Made by a program: the position numbers and the translations under genes
Assembly: GCA_040905185.1 (NCBI GenBank)
Contig: JBBDRZ010000003.1
Span: 310,001 to 374,000, forward strand
Length of the DNA stretch: 64,000 nt
Reading direction: 5' to 3'
Origin: DASTEQ01 sp040905185
GTDB lineage: Bacteria > Chloroflexota > Limnocylindria > QHBO01
Notes under the pieces: model-generated
Seen by the model: only the letters and a program-made list of their open reading frames with translations
What the model was told of the DNA's origin: nothing
The model's database searches: none
Shown here: positions 17,637 to 26,699 of the stretch, one piece after another
Numbering within the stretch: position 1 is the stretch's first letter
Layout: the number at the start of each line of letters is the position of its first letter

Positions 17637-18654
17637 GCGAGGGCTCGGCGGGCAGCTTCTCCGATCGGGGGTGCGAGGCGCGGTACGCGGCGCGCAGGGC
17701 CGCATCCGAAAGATGGGTGTAGATCTGGGTGGTCTGCGCCGACGCGTGTCCCAGCAGCTCCTGGACGGTCCGCAGGTCTGCCCCGCCCTCCAGGAGATGG
17801 GTTGCGAATGAATGCCGCAAGGTGTGGGGGGAGGTGCGGCCGCCGACCTGGCTGGCGCCCACCCAACGCGCGACCACCAGGCGCGCCCCGCGCGCCGTGA
17901 GCGCGCCGCCCGCCGCGTTGAGGAAGACGGCGCTGCCGGCGAGACCCGATGCCGGCGCGCGGGACGCCAGGTACGGTCGGGCACCGATCAGGTAGGCACC
18001 CAAGGCCGCCGCCGCCGGCCGACCGAAGATCAGGTCGCGCTCCTTGCGGCCCTTGCCCAGCACGCGCAGCCGGCGGCGGCCGAGGTCGACGTCGGGCAGG
18101 CTCAGGCCCGACAGCTCGCTGATGCGCATCCCGGTGGCGTAGAGGAGTTCCAGGATGGCAGCGTCCCGGCGGAGGAGGGACGCCTCCAGCTCGCGATTCC
18201 CCTGCCGGCGGCGGGTTGCCGTGCTCGAGGCCGGCAGGCCGTCCCCCGTCCAGCGCGAGGGCGCCTCCACAAGCCGGGTGGCCTCGTCAACCGTCAGCAC
18301 CCGTGGGAGGCGTCCGGGTCGGCGGGGCGACCGCACGCCGGCCAGCGGATCGGCCTCGATCCAGCCCTGCCGGGCGGCATGGCGGTAGAAGGTTCGGACT
18401 GCGCTGAGCCGGGAACCAACGGCCGAAGCCGATAGCTCCCGCTCGGCGAGGGTGGCCAGCCACGCCCGCACGGTAGCCCGGTCGGGTGCGTGCCAATCGA
18501 CGCCCCGATCCGCCACAAAGGCGACGAACTGGGTGACGTTCCGACGGTATTCGGTCAGCGTGCCGGGGGCGGCGTTACGGGTTGCGAGATGGGAGATGAA
18601 GCGCTCGACGGCTGTCTCGGCCTGGCGCGGGGCGGCCGTGGCCGGATCAACCAC
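17626..18654 (-). CDS. Tyrosine recombinase XerC/XerD-like (chromosomal)
   Basis: Site-specific recombinase that resolves chromosome dimers at dif. The 342-residue protein has an N-terminal SAM-like core-binding domain (RFISHLATRNAAPGTLTEYRRNV) and a catalytic domain with the R (ATGMRISELSGL), K (GKGRKERDL), HxxR (SPHTLRHSFATHLL), H (LGHASAQTTQIYTHL) and catalytic Tyr pattern intact. A Ser/Thr/Arg-rich insert at about residues 136-155 is longer than in most XerC/D. The topA-xer order is a standard housekeeping arrangement, so I treat it as a host gene rather than a phage integrase. The GTG start at 18654 overlaps the topA stop. Confidence 0.92.
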   Translation of the reverse strand: MVDPATAAPRQAETAVERFISHLATRNAAPGTLTEYRRNVTQFVAFVADRGVDWHAPDRATVRAWLATLAERELSASAVGSRLSAVRTFYRHAARQGWIEADPLAGVRSPRRPGRLPRVLTVDEATRLVEAPSRWTGDGLPASSTATRRRQGNRELEASLLRRDAAILELLYATGMRISELSGLSLPDVDLGRRRLRVLGKGRKERDLIFGRPAAAALGAYLIGARPYLASRAPASGLAGSAVFLNAAGGALTARGARLVVARWVGASQVGGRTSPHTLRHSFATHLLEGGADLRTVQELLGHASAQTTQIYTHLSDAALRAAYRASHPRSEKLPAEPSHDR

Positions 18655-20902
18655 CTGCGGAGGTCCGACGCCCCGCGGCGCGCCGCGCCGTTCGCCTGCG
18701 TCCCGCCCCGGGACGGGGTTTGCCCGCCGACGCCGCGCGATGGATGTACCGGCAGTCGGGGTAGCGGCTGCATCCCAGGAACGGACCGTACCGTCCGCGT
18801 TTCGAGGTCAGAGTCCCCTGACCGCACTCGGGACACGTCTCGCCGGCGCCCGGCAGGTCCGGCGCCGGATGGGCTGGATCCGTGTCGCTGCCGGCGGCCG
18901 CTGCCGGACGGTGAACGTAGCGGCAGTCGGGGTAGCGGCTGCACGCGACGAACGGGCCGAATTTCCCCCGTTTCGGAGTCAGGGTCCCCTCGCCGCACTC
19001 GGGGCACGTCTCGCCGACGCCCGGCAGGTCCATGGCCGGATCGGACTCGCCGGGGAGCGGCATGGTGTGCTTGCACTCGGGGTAGCCGCTGCAGCCGAGG
19101 AACCACCCGTTGCGACCCAGCCGCTTCAGCATGGGGTGGCCAGAAATCGGGCACATGATGTCGGTCTCCTCGACCTGCTTGGGGATGGCGACCTTGCCGC
19201 GCTCGACCTGCTCGGCAAATGGCTCCCAGAACGCGCGCACCATGGGAACCCACTCACGTTTGCCGCCCGCCACCTCGTCCAGCTGGGACTCCATGCGGGC
19301 GGTGAACGCCGGATCGACGACGTCGGCGAAATGCCCGGTCAGCAGGTCCGTCAGGAGGAACGCCTCCTCGGTCGGGTGCAGCCGCCGGTCCGCGAGGGTC
19401 ACGTAACCACGGGCCCGGATGACCTCCATCGTCGGCGCGTAGGTCGATGGTCGACCGATGCCATGCTCCTCCAGGGCCCGAATCAGGGTCGCCTCGCTGT
19501 ACCGGGGCGGCGGCTCAGTGAAGTGCTGCTCCGCAGACAGGTCCACCAGGTCCAGCGCTTCGCCGACCGCAAGCTCCGGCAGCCGCGTGGCGGCCTCGTC
19601 GTCCTCCTCGTCGCGGCCTTCGATGTACACCGCCTGGTACCCGTCGAACACCCGGCGCCGGGTCCCGGCATGGAGCAGGTAGCGGCCGGCTTCGACGTCC
19701 ACCCCAACCTGGTCGAACAGCGCCGCGGCCATCTGGCTGGCGATGGCCCGACGCCAGATGAGGTCATACAGCCGGAACTGGTCCGGCTTGAGCGCGCCCT
19801 GGACCGATTCGGGCGTGCGCGCGAAGCTCGAGGGCCGGACAGCCTCGTGCGCCTCCTGGGCGCCGCGGGTCCGGGTGCGGAACGCATTGGGCCGCTCCGG
19901 GACGGACGCGGCACCGTAGCGGCGCGCGATGGCCTCGCGCGCCTCGGCCACCGCCCCGGCGGCCATGGCCACCGAATCGGTCCGCATGTAGGTGATCAGG
20001 CCCTCCTGGCCGCCCGGCAGGGCGATGCCTTCGTACAGGGCCTGCGCCGCCGCCATCGTCCGCCTGGCGGAGAAGCCGAGCTTGCGCGAGGCTTCCTGTT
20101 GCAGCGTGCTGGTCGTGAACGGGGGCGGCGGACCCTGGCGCCGCTGGCTGCGGGTCACGTCCGAGACCCGAAAGCTTGCGTCGCGCAGCGCGGCGAGGTG
20201 CTCGTCGGCCTCGTCCTGGGAGCTGATCTTGGCCTTCTTGCCGTCGATCCGGGTCAGCCCGACCTTGAATGCGATGCCGGCCTCCCCGCGACGGAGATCG
20301 GCCGCGATGGACCAGTACTCGACGGCGATGAACGCGCGGATCTCCCGTTCGCGGTCGACCACGATCCGCACCGCCACGCTCTGGACCCGGCCGGCGGTCA
20401 GGCCGCGCCGGATCTTGCTGGCTACCAGCGGACTCAGCTTGTACCCCACCAGCCGATCGATGATCCGCCGCGCCTGCTGGGCGTCAACCAGGTCTCGGTT
20501 CAGGTCCCGGGGGCTGGCGAACGCCTTCTCGATGGCCGAACGGGTGATCTCGCTGAACGTCACCCGACGAATGCGATCCTCCGACAGGCCGGCGTGCTCG
20601 GCGATGTGCCAGGCGATCGACTCGCCTTCGCGGTCGAGGTCGGTGGCCAGCCAGACCCGTCCCGCCGAGCGGGCCGCATCGGTCAGGCGCTTGAGCTCGT
20701 CGCGCCGGTCGGGCAGCGGTTCGTAGCGAGGCGCGAAGTCATTCTCGAGGTCGACGCCCAGCCCACGCTTCGGCAGATCCCGGACATGACCGTACGAGGC
20801 GAGCACGCGGTAGCCGTCGCCCAGGTAGCGCTCGATCGTCTTCGCCTTGGCCGGCGACTCGACGATCACGAGGTCGCCGCCCGTGGTCTTGGGTCCCGCC
20901 AT
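18647..20902 (-). CDS. topA: DNA topoisomerase I
   Basis: Type IA topoisomerase that relaxes negative supercoils. The 751-residue protein has the Toprim domain (LVIVESPAKAKTIERYLG, ATDLDREGESIAWH), the active-site tyrosine region LITYMRTDSVAM, and three C-terminal zinc-ribbon repeats. The second and third repeats are canonical four-Cys units (CPECGEGTL then CSRYPDC; CPECGQGTL then CSRYPDC). The first has CPISGHP, losing one of the four cysteines, so that finger may not bind zinc. The gene starts 77 bp downstream of the CAP-domain gene and overlaps xerC/D. Confidence 0.96.
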   Translation of the reverse strand: MAGPKTTGGDLVIVESPAKAKTIERYLGDGYRVLASYGHVRDLPKRGLGVDLENDFAPRYEPLPDRRDELKRLTDAARSAGRVWLATDLDREGESIAWHIAEHAGLSEDRIRRVTFSEITRSAIEKAFASPRDLNRDLVDAQQARRIIDRLVGYKLSPLVASKIRRGLTAGRVQSVAVRIVVDREREIRAFIAVEYWSIAADLRRGEAGIAFKVGLTRIDGKKAKISSQDEADEHLAALRDASFRVSDVTRSQRRQGPPPPFTTSTLQQEASRKLGFSARRTMAAAQALYEGIALPGGQEGLITYMRTDSVAMAAGAVAEAREAIARRYGAASVPERPNAFRTRTRGAQEAHEAVRPSSFARTPESVQGALKPDQFRLYDLIWRRAIASQMAAALFDQVGVDVEAGRYLLHAGTRRRVFDGYQAVYIEGRDEEDDEAATRLPELAVGEALDLVDLSAEQHFTEPPPRYSEATLIRALEEHGIGRPSTYAPTMEVIRARGYVTLADRRLHPTEEAFLLTDLLTGHFADVVDPAFTARMESQLDEVAGGKREWVPMVRAFWEPFAEQVERGKVAIPKQVEETDIMCPISGHPMLKRLGRNGWFLGCSGYPECKHTMPLPGESDPAMDLPGVGETCPECGEGTLTPKRGKFGPFVACSRYPDCRYVHRPAAAAGSDTDPAHPAPDLPGAGETCPECGQGTLTSKRGRYGPFLGCSRYPDCRYIHRAASAGKPRPGAGRRRTARRAAGRRTSAGG

Positions 20903-20979
20903 CGGTCGGCGAGTGTAGCACCGGGTCTCCGGGCTCCCGTTTTGGCGGGCTTATCGGTCGCCGGGCCCGCCGTCTCCAG

Positions 20980-22617
20980 TCAGTCGGTGAAGTCCCAGAC
21001 CACGATCACCTTGATCGAGCTGGTCGCGATCCCGATCCCGACCCGCCGGTAGTTGGGGTTCAGGATGTTGTCCTTGTGGTTTCCGCCGCCCGGGTATGGC
21101 TCAGACCAGAACGCGGCGTGGCACCAGTCGAGCGTGGCCTGGACGCCCCCGCCGTACCCCAGGTAGCACGCGTTCTCGCCGGACCAGCCATACGAGATGC
21201 CCGCGTTGGTCAGCCGCTGCTTGTAGGTGGTCCCGTCCAGGGAGTCGTGGCTGAAGTAGCCGTTGGCCAGCATGTCGGCGGCGTGGCCGTAGGCGACCGC
21301 GGAGAGGGCGGAATCCAGGCTCAGCGGCCCAATCCCGTAGGACGCGCGCGCGGAATTGAGCTGGTTCAGCGCGTACTGGACCATGTCCGAGCTGCCTGGC
21401 GTCGCCGGAACTGACGTCGCCGGAACTGACGTGTATGTGCGCGCGGGACTGGCGGTCGAGAACGGCCACGAAATGCTGACCGGGTTGCCATCCGCGTCGC
21501 GCGCGCCGGCTCCCAGGTCGGCGACGAACGTGTGGCCCTCCGTGAGAGCACCTCCCGCGCTGAAGGTCAAGGACCGCGCGTCCGCGCTCCATGCGACCTG
21601 GCCCACCACCGGCTGGCCGCTGGTGGTGTCGGAAAGAGAGAAGGCCGCGGCCGTGGCATCGCGGTCCATGGGCTGACTGAACCCGATGGTCACCGTCTGC
21701 CCGGTCACGCCGCTGGCCCAGATGCCCGGGCTGACCGTCATCGCCAGGGCGCCTGGGCGCGTGGCGAAGGAGAAGCTCGTATCACCGCCCACCCGGATGC
21801 CGTCCGCATCGCGGGCGCCGGCCACGCTGATCGCATACCGCACGCCGGGCGCCAGACGCTGGTCCGGCGCGAACCACAGCGTCGTCCCTTGCCACTGGAA
21901 CGCGCCGGGCACGCTGGGCGTGATCCAGAAAGCCTTCTCGGTCGCGGAGTGGTCCATCGCGGCGCTGAAGGTCAGGCCGATCGCGGTGGCGGCGCTGGCA
22001 TCGGGCGCCACGTCGTCGGTGGCGGCGCTGAGACCCGCATCCCGGTCCCCGGAGGAGGCCAGGACCTGTTGGACCACGGTCGGGATATCCGCGGATGGGG
22101 TCCCGCTCACTCCGGTGACGGCCAGGCTCACCACCCGCGGGGCGGTTTGGGTGGTGAACGATGCCCGCCAGTCAGCCGCCAGCGCGCGGCGATCGGCCAG
22201 GGCCGTGCCGGCGGGCACCTGGATGACGTAGCGCTGGTCGGTCGCCCAGCGGACCCTGGGCACCAGGGCCAGGGTGGTCGAATCGGCGTTCCACAGGAAG
22301 CTGACGTCGGTGCGCGGGACGAGGCGAAGCGCCGTGCGGACCGCGGCGCGATCCATCGGACCCGGGAAATGGAGTACCACCCCTTCGGCGCTCGGGACCC
22401 CGACCCCGACGTTGGCGGGCAGGATCGATTCCACCTGGGGCGCCGGGATCAGGCCGGCCTTGATGAGGGGGGCCGTGGGGATGGCGAGAACCACCGCCGC
22501 CGCGAGCGCGGTCACGGCAACGACCAGATGGGTGATGGACCGGTGACGAAGCAGCGGTGTGCCCACTGCGGCGAGCCGGCGGAAGTCCCCCGCGACCCGA
22601 GTCGACGGAGAGGTCAA
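20980..22617 (-). CDS. Exported CAP/SCP-domain protein with SbsA-type Ig-like domains
   Basis: A signal-anchor segment (HLVVAVTALAAAVVLAIPTA) near the N terminus is followed by about three Ig-like domains with paired signatures such as VVLHFPGPMDRAAVRTAL, IGLTFSAAMDHSATEKAF and VTIGFSQPMDRDATAAAF (Big_5/SbsA type). A short VPAT-repeat linker follows, then a C-terminal CAP domain (LNQLNSARASYGIGPL, GYFSHDSLDG, GENACYLGYGG, HKDNILNPNYRRVGIG). CAP proteins are secreted and bind lipids or walls; the function here is unknown. I chose TTG at 22617 (AGGAG ten bases upstream, about 545 residues); an alternative GTG at 22740 would overlap dprA by 35 bp. Confidence 0.78.
   Translation of the reverse strand: MTSPSTRVAGDFRRLAAVGTPLLRHRSITHLVVAVTALAAAVVLAIPTAPLIKAGLIPAPQVESILPANVGVGVPSAEGVVLHFPGPMDRAAVRTALRLVPRTDVSFLWNADSTTLALVPRVRWATDQRYVIQVPAGTALADRRALAADWRASFTTQTAPRVVSLAVTGVSGTPSADIPTVVQQVLASSGDRDAGLSAATDDVAPDASAATAIGLTFSAAMDHSATEKAFWITPSVPGAFQWQGTTLWFAPDQRLAPGVRYAISVAGARDADGIRVGGDTSFSFATRPGALAMTVSPGIWASGVTGQTVTIGFSQPMDRDATAAAFSLSDTTSGQPVVGQVAWSADARSLTFSAGGALTEGHTFVADLGAGARDADGNPVSISWPFSTASPARTYTSVPATSVPATPGSSDMVQYALNQLNSARASYGIGPLSLDSALSAVAYGHAADMLANGYFSHDSLDGTTYKQRLTNAGISYGWSGENACYLGYGGGVQATLDWCHAAFWSEPYPGGGNHKDNILNPNYRRVGIGIATSSIKVIVVWDFTD
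21401..21430 (-). repeat. 15-bp tandem duplication in the CAP-protein linker
   Basis: Two exact head-to-tail copies of gtcgccggaactgac encode the repeated SVPAT linker between the Ig-like region and the CAP domain. It is a candidate variable-length linker. Confidence 0.8.
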
Positions 22618-22705
22618 TAGACAAACGCTCCTGCGGACCGGCGGATCCGCCTTTCGGACGGCCCGGGGGTCGTAGGAAGGCGCGGAGTATAGCCCGATGC
22701 CCCTG

Positions 22706-23938
22706 TCAAGCGCCAACCCCGACCTGGTGGGCGCGGTCACCGGGTCGGCGTCCCCAGCCGCTGCGACGGGCCGCCAGAGTGGGGTGAAAGGTGGCCCCGG
22801 CGTAGGCCGTCACGAGCCCGCGGGCCTCCAGCATGGTCAGGGTTGCCGCCAGGGCCGAGGTCGACAGGTGAGTTCGGTCGAACAATTCCTCGATGGAGGC
22901 GGCCCGACGAAGGACAGCTGCCAGGACCAGGCCCTCCGCCTCGGAAAGCGACCGCACGCTCACCGGGAGCCGGCCACGCCGGAGGCCGACCATGTGCAGC
23001 AGCGCAGCCGGCGACGTGACGAGGGTGGCCAGGTGATCGGCGATGAGGCGGTTCGTCCCGCGCGAGGTGGCCGCGTCCATGGGTCCGGGAACTGCAAACA
23101 GCTCGCGCCCGAGCGCAATCGCCGCATCCGCGGTCAGGAGAGCGCCGGATCGGTCTGGGGCCTCAACTACGACCACGGCCTCGGCCAGCCCGGCGATGAT
23201 CCGATTGCGGCGCGCGAAGTCCGGCCGGCCGAGCGGCCGGCCGGGCGGCAGCTCACTGAGCAAGGCGCCGCCGGCCGCAAGCATCCGCGTCGCGAGCTCA
23301 CGATGGATGGGTGGGTAGAGGCGGTCGATCGGCGACGGCAGGACGGCCACGCTCCGCCCGCCGGCGGCAATCGCCGCCCCGTGTGCCACGGCGTCGATTC
23401 CGATGGCCAGCCCCGAGATGACAGCCACACCCGCGCGAGCCAGCTCGTCGCCGATCTCCTCGGCCGCGGCCCGGCCGTAGCCGCTCGGGCGGCGCGTGCC
23501 GACCACCGCCACGCCGGCGACCTGCCAGGCCGCGGGATCGCCTGCTGCCCACAGCAATGGCGGCCGCGGATCGAGCTGCGCCAGAGAGAGCGGGTAGAGG
23601 GCCTCGAACGCCGTGATCGGGGTCGCGCCGTGTCGCCGACCCTGCGCGGTGATCTCGGCCGCCAGGCGTCGCACCCCGCGGGCACGGATGCCATGTAGCA
23701 ACGCCAGGGCGGCGGGGCGCGTGTCGGTCGGCAGCTCCGCGATGGCGAGATCGATGGCCCCGTCGTCCCACGCGGCGCGCAGGCTGCCGGATCCAGCCAG
23801 CAAGCGGGCAACCGCCGCCGGGCCGAGGCCGGGCAGCTGGCAGGTGACGATCCAGTACGGTCGGTCGGCGTCAGGGTCCAGGCGGTCGAGCCGCAGACCG
23901 GTCCAGCCGGCCGTTCGATGCGGCGCGCGGGCGATCAC
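22706..23938 (-). CDS. dprA: DNA-processing protein DprA
   Basis: Loads RecA on incoming single-stranded DNA during natural transformation. The product is 410 residues from the GTG at 23938, which overlaps the comM stop as GTGA. It has an N-terminal SAM-like helix-hairpin region (WIVTCQLPGLGPAAVARLL), the Rossmann-like DprA core (VAVVGTRRPSGYGRAAAEEIG, VISGLAIGIDAVAHGAAI, RNRIIAGLAEAVVVVEA, GTNRLI) and a C-terminal winged helix. The pairing with comM suggests a competence-related cluster, although comM is damaged. Confidence 0.94.
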   Translation of the reverse strand: MIARAPHRTAGWTGLRLDRLDPDADRPYWIVTCQLPGLGPAAVARLLAGSGSLRAAWDDGAIDLAIAELPTDTRPAALALLHGIRARGVRRLAAEITAQGRRHGATPITAFEALYPLSLAQLDPRPPLLWAAGDPAAWQVAGVAVVGTRRPSGYGRAAAEEIGDELARAGVAVISGLAIGIDAVAHGAAIAAGGRSVAVLPSPIDRLYPPIHRELATRMLAAGGALLSELPPGRPLGRPDFARRNRIIAGLAEAVVVVEAPDRSGALLTADAAIALGRELFAVPGPMDAATSRGTNRLIADHLATLVTSPAALLHMVGLRRGRLPVSVRSLSEAEGLVLAAVLRRAASIEELFDRTHLSTSALAATLTMLEARGLVTAYAGATFHPTLAARRSGWGRRPGDRAHQVGVGA

Positions 23939-25311
23939 CGGGTCACCGGCGGGCGGTATCGCAGCGCCTCCTCCAGGTGGGTTGGCTGGACGGCGGTTGC
24001 GCCCGCCAGGTCCGCGATCGTGCGAGCCAGCCAGGCGGCACGATGCACGCGGCGAGGCGACAGGCGGAGCGCGCGCACCAGGGCCGTCAGCGAGCGAAGG
24101 GCGTCCGGCCCAAAGCCGTGCTCCCGGTCCAGGGCTCCGGGCCCAAGCGCGGCGTTGGGTCCGCCCTGACGAGCTCGCTGACAGTTCCACGCGGCTCCGA
24201 TGCGGTCCGCCACGACGGCGCTCGGTTCGGCGTCGGGACCGGCCAGCAGTCGACGCGGCTCGTCGAGCACGACCCACAGGTCGATCCGGTCGCGCAACGG
24301 TCCGGAGAGCCGGCGCTCGTAGCGCTGGACCATGGACGGATCGCAGTCGCAGGCCCGCGATCGGGATCCGAGCCAGCCGCACGGGCAGGGGTTGAAGGCG
24401 ACGAGCAGCATGAAGCGCGCCGGCAGGCGCAGTGAGCCCTCCACGCGGGCGATGGTCACTTCGCCCGCCTCAATCGGCTGGCGCAGCGCATCGAGGGCGT
24501 CCGGTCGGAACTGGAGCAGCTCGTCGAGGACGAGCGCACCGCGGTGGGCCAGACTGGCCTCCCCGGGGCGGATTCGCTCGCCGCCGCCCACCAGCGCCTG
24601 GACGGATATGGTGTGGTGTGGGGCGCGAACGGGGCGAGTGCGGGTGAGCGGCACGCGACGGTCGACCAGGCCGGCCACGGAGTAGATGCGGCTGACCTCG
24701 ACCGCCTCGTTGTCGTCCAGGGGCGGCAGCAGCCCGGGGACGGCCGACAGGAGAAGCGTCTTGCCGACTCCCGGCGGCCCGACCAGCGCCAGGTTGTGGC
24801 CCCCGGTCAGCGCGAGCTCCAGGGCGCGACGCGCAAGCGACTGGCCGATGATGTCGCGCAGGTCGACGCTCGGGCCGAACGGCCGCCAGGCAGGGAGCGG
24901 GGTCGGTTCGGCTGGCGGGAGCGGTCGGACGCCGGCCAGGTGGGCGACAGCCTCGCCGAGGGATGCCGCACCGTGGACCACGATGCCGGGGACGGCTGCC
25001 GCCTCGACCAGGTCGTCCTGAGCCACCACGACCGCCCGGCGGCCCGAGTCGCGAACCGCGGCGACCAGGGCCAGGGTGCCGGCCACCGGGCGCAGCGACC
25101 CGTCGAGAGCCAACTCTGCCAGGAGGGCAGTGTCGGAGAGGTTCGCCTCGAGCTGGCCGGAGGCAGCCAACAGTCCGACCCCGATGGCCAGGTCGTAGGC
25201 GGTGCCTTCCTTGGGCAGGTCCGCCGGCGCGAATATCCCGTTATGGTGACAGAGGCCGCCGCTCTGACTGGGCGTCCAGCTGGGCGCCGCGAGCGGATGC
25301 CGGCGCCCCAT
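23935..25311 (-). CDS. comM: ComM/YifB-like AAA+ ATPase (Mg-chelatase-like), 5' truncated
   Basis: A helicase of the ComM family that aids integration of transformed DNA. The core is intact: Walker A ALVGPPGVGKTLLL, YSVAGLVDRRVPLTRTRPVRAPHH, FNPCPCGWLGSRSRACDCD and the C-terminal helical domain. The N-terminal S5-like domain is largely missing. Homology begins only around FAPADLPKEGTAYDL (near 25240), leaving about 28 non-homologous residues before it where about 90 are expected, and only 55 bp separate this frame from the next gene. The start at 25311 is the first in-frame ATG and may not be used. The truncation coincides with damage to the adjacent kdp genes. Confidence 0.8.
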   Translation of the reverse strand: MGRRHPLAAPSWTPSQSGGLCHHNGIFAPADLPKEGTAYDLAIGVGLLAASGQLEANLSDTALLAELALDGSLRPVAGTLALVAAVRDSGRRAVVVAQDDLVEAAAVPGIVVHGAASLGEAVAHLAGVRPLPPAEPTPLPAWRPFGPSVDLRDIIGQSLARRALELALTGGHNLALVGPPGVGKTLLLSAVPGLLPPLDDNEAVEVSRIYSVAGLVDRRVPLTRTRPVRAPHHTISVQALVGGGERIRPGEASLAHRGALVLDELLQFRPDALDALRQPIEAGEVTIARVEGSLRLPARFMLLVAFNPCPCGWLGSRSRACDCDPSMVQRYERRLSGPLRDRIDLWVVLDEPRRLLAGPDAEPSAVVADRIGAAWNCQRARQGGPNAALGPGALDREHGFGPDALRSLTALVRALRLSPRRVHRAAWLARTIADLAGATAVQPTHLEEALRYRPPVTR

Positions 25312-25366
25312 AGGGTACGTCCGCCGACCAAGCGCCGGCTCGGTCGCCGGCGGCGACGGCGCGGCG

Positions 25367-26081
25367 TCAGCGCTCGGCGGGCGGCTCGTGCTCGATGAGG
25401 CGGTAGCCGACGCCCGGCTCGGTGCGGATGTAGCGCGGCTGGGCCGGGTCGGGCTCGAGCTTCTTGCGCAGGCGCGCCATGTACACGTGCAGGTAGTGGT
25501 TCTCCGAGCCGTATTCCGGACCCCACACCCGCTGAAGCAGGGCGCGCTCGGTGAGGACCGTCCCCGGCCGCACCGCCAGCGCGGTTAGCAGGGCGTACTC
25601 GGTCGGCGTGAGGTGCACCTCGCGGCCGCTCACCTCTACCCGCCGCCGCTCGCGGTCGATGCGCAGATCGCCGGTGGCGAAGACCGCCTCGGTGCCGCTC
25701 GATCGACCGGCGTGCCGGAGCGCGACGCGCACCCGCGCCAGCAGCTCGTCGACGCCGAATGGCTTGATCAGGTAGTCGTCGGCGCCGAGGTCCAGCGCGC
25801 GCACCTTGTCGGCCTCCGCGCCGCGGATGGAAAGGACCACGATCGGCGTGCTCGTGCGCGCCCGGACCTCGCTGATGACCTCGAAGCCGGTCATGTCCGG
25901 CAGGCCGAGGTCGAGCAGGATGAGGTCGGCGTGGAAGGTCGGTTCGAGCTCAAGCCCCTGACGAGCTGCTCCGGCCGCCTCGACCCGGAATCCGTGCGCG
26001 GCCAGGTTGCGGGCCAAGACCGCGGCGGACCGCCGGATCGTCCTCGATGACCAGGATGCGGGCCCCGCCGGCCGTGCTCAC
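25367..26081 (-). pseudogene. kdpE: KdpE-like OmpR-family response regulator with N-terminal frameshift
   Basis: The main frame (25367-26017) encodes a receiver domain from ARNLAAHGFRVEAA through LILLDLGLPDMTGF, holding the phospho-acceptor Asp, then IKPFGVDELLARVRVALRH and a C-terminal winged helix (LTPTEYALLTALAVRPG, VYMARLRKKLEP). The first strand and acidic pocket (ARILVIEDDPAVRR) are encoded in a different frame from a GTG at 26081, so a one-base shift lies near 26018-26030. If real, the product lacks the acidic pocket; an assembly error is the alternative. It overlaps the kdpD stump in the usual kdpD-kdpE order. Confidence 0.75.
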
Positions 26082-26503
26082 GGCTCCGGTTCTCGCTCCA
26101 GCGGCGCCGACGGGATGGTGAACGTGAAGCGCGCGCCGTGCCCGTCGAGATTGGTGGCCCAGATGTGGCCGCCATGGGCGGTGACAAGCCCGCGAGCAAC
26201 CGCCAGCCCGACCCCGCTGCCGACAACCGCGCCGGCGTCCGGGGCGCGATAGAACGGCTCGAACAGCCGCGCCAGCGCCTCCTCGCCGACGCCAGGCCCG
26301 CTGTCCTCGATCGCCACGCGCAACTCGCCGTCGGCGACCGAGGCGCTGATGGCGATCCGCCCGCCGGGCGGGGTGTACTTCACCGCGTTCTCAACCAGGT
26401 TGGCGATGACCTGGTCGATCTCGACCGGGTCGATGAAGACCGGCGGCAGGTCGTCGGCCACGGCGACCTCCAGGCGGTGCTCCGAAGCCCTCGGAGCGCT
26501 CGC
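26078..26503 (-). pseudogene. kdpD: KdpD-type sensor histidine kinase, C-terminal stump
   Basis: Only the HATPase_c domain remains: DQVIANLVENAVKYTPPGG (N box), EDSGPGVGEEALARLFEPFYR (G1 box) and GSGVGLAVARGLVTAHGG (G2 box). The frame is closed upstream by an in-frame TAG at 26504-26506. The dimerisation/His domain, the transmembrane region, the UspA domain and the N-terminal KdpD domain are gone, and no kdpFABC is near. The break coincides with the start of the less GC-rich island, so insertion or deletion there probably removed the rest. Confidence 0.8.
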
Positions 26504-26699
26504 CTAGCGAAGCCGGCTCCCGAATGCCCACCTATGCTACCGCGGGTCCCGAGATGTCGACTCGCCGGGAGTCCGGCCGCCCGGGCGCATTCCCGCTGAC
26601 GCTTATCGGCCGGTTACGCGCTGGATAGGACCCTCGGCCGCGTAATGGCGGGAAAGCTCGAAGGCGACGTCGAGCCCGATCCAGCATGGTGCTCGTGGT

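Noticed and set aside
16044..17984. 646-residue version of MurJ
   Set aside because: The first 116 codons are out-of-frame xer sequence; MTADRPP at 17636 is the natural start.
22660..22715. TTGACA and TATACT hexamers upstream of the CAP-domain gene (minus strand)
   Set aside because: The spacer is only 12 bp, too short for a sigma-70-type promoter.
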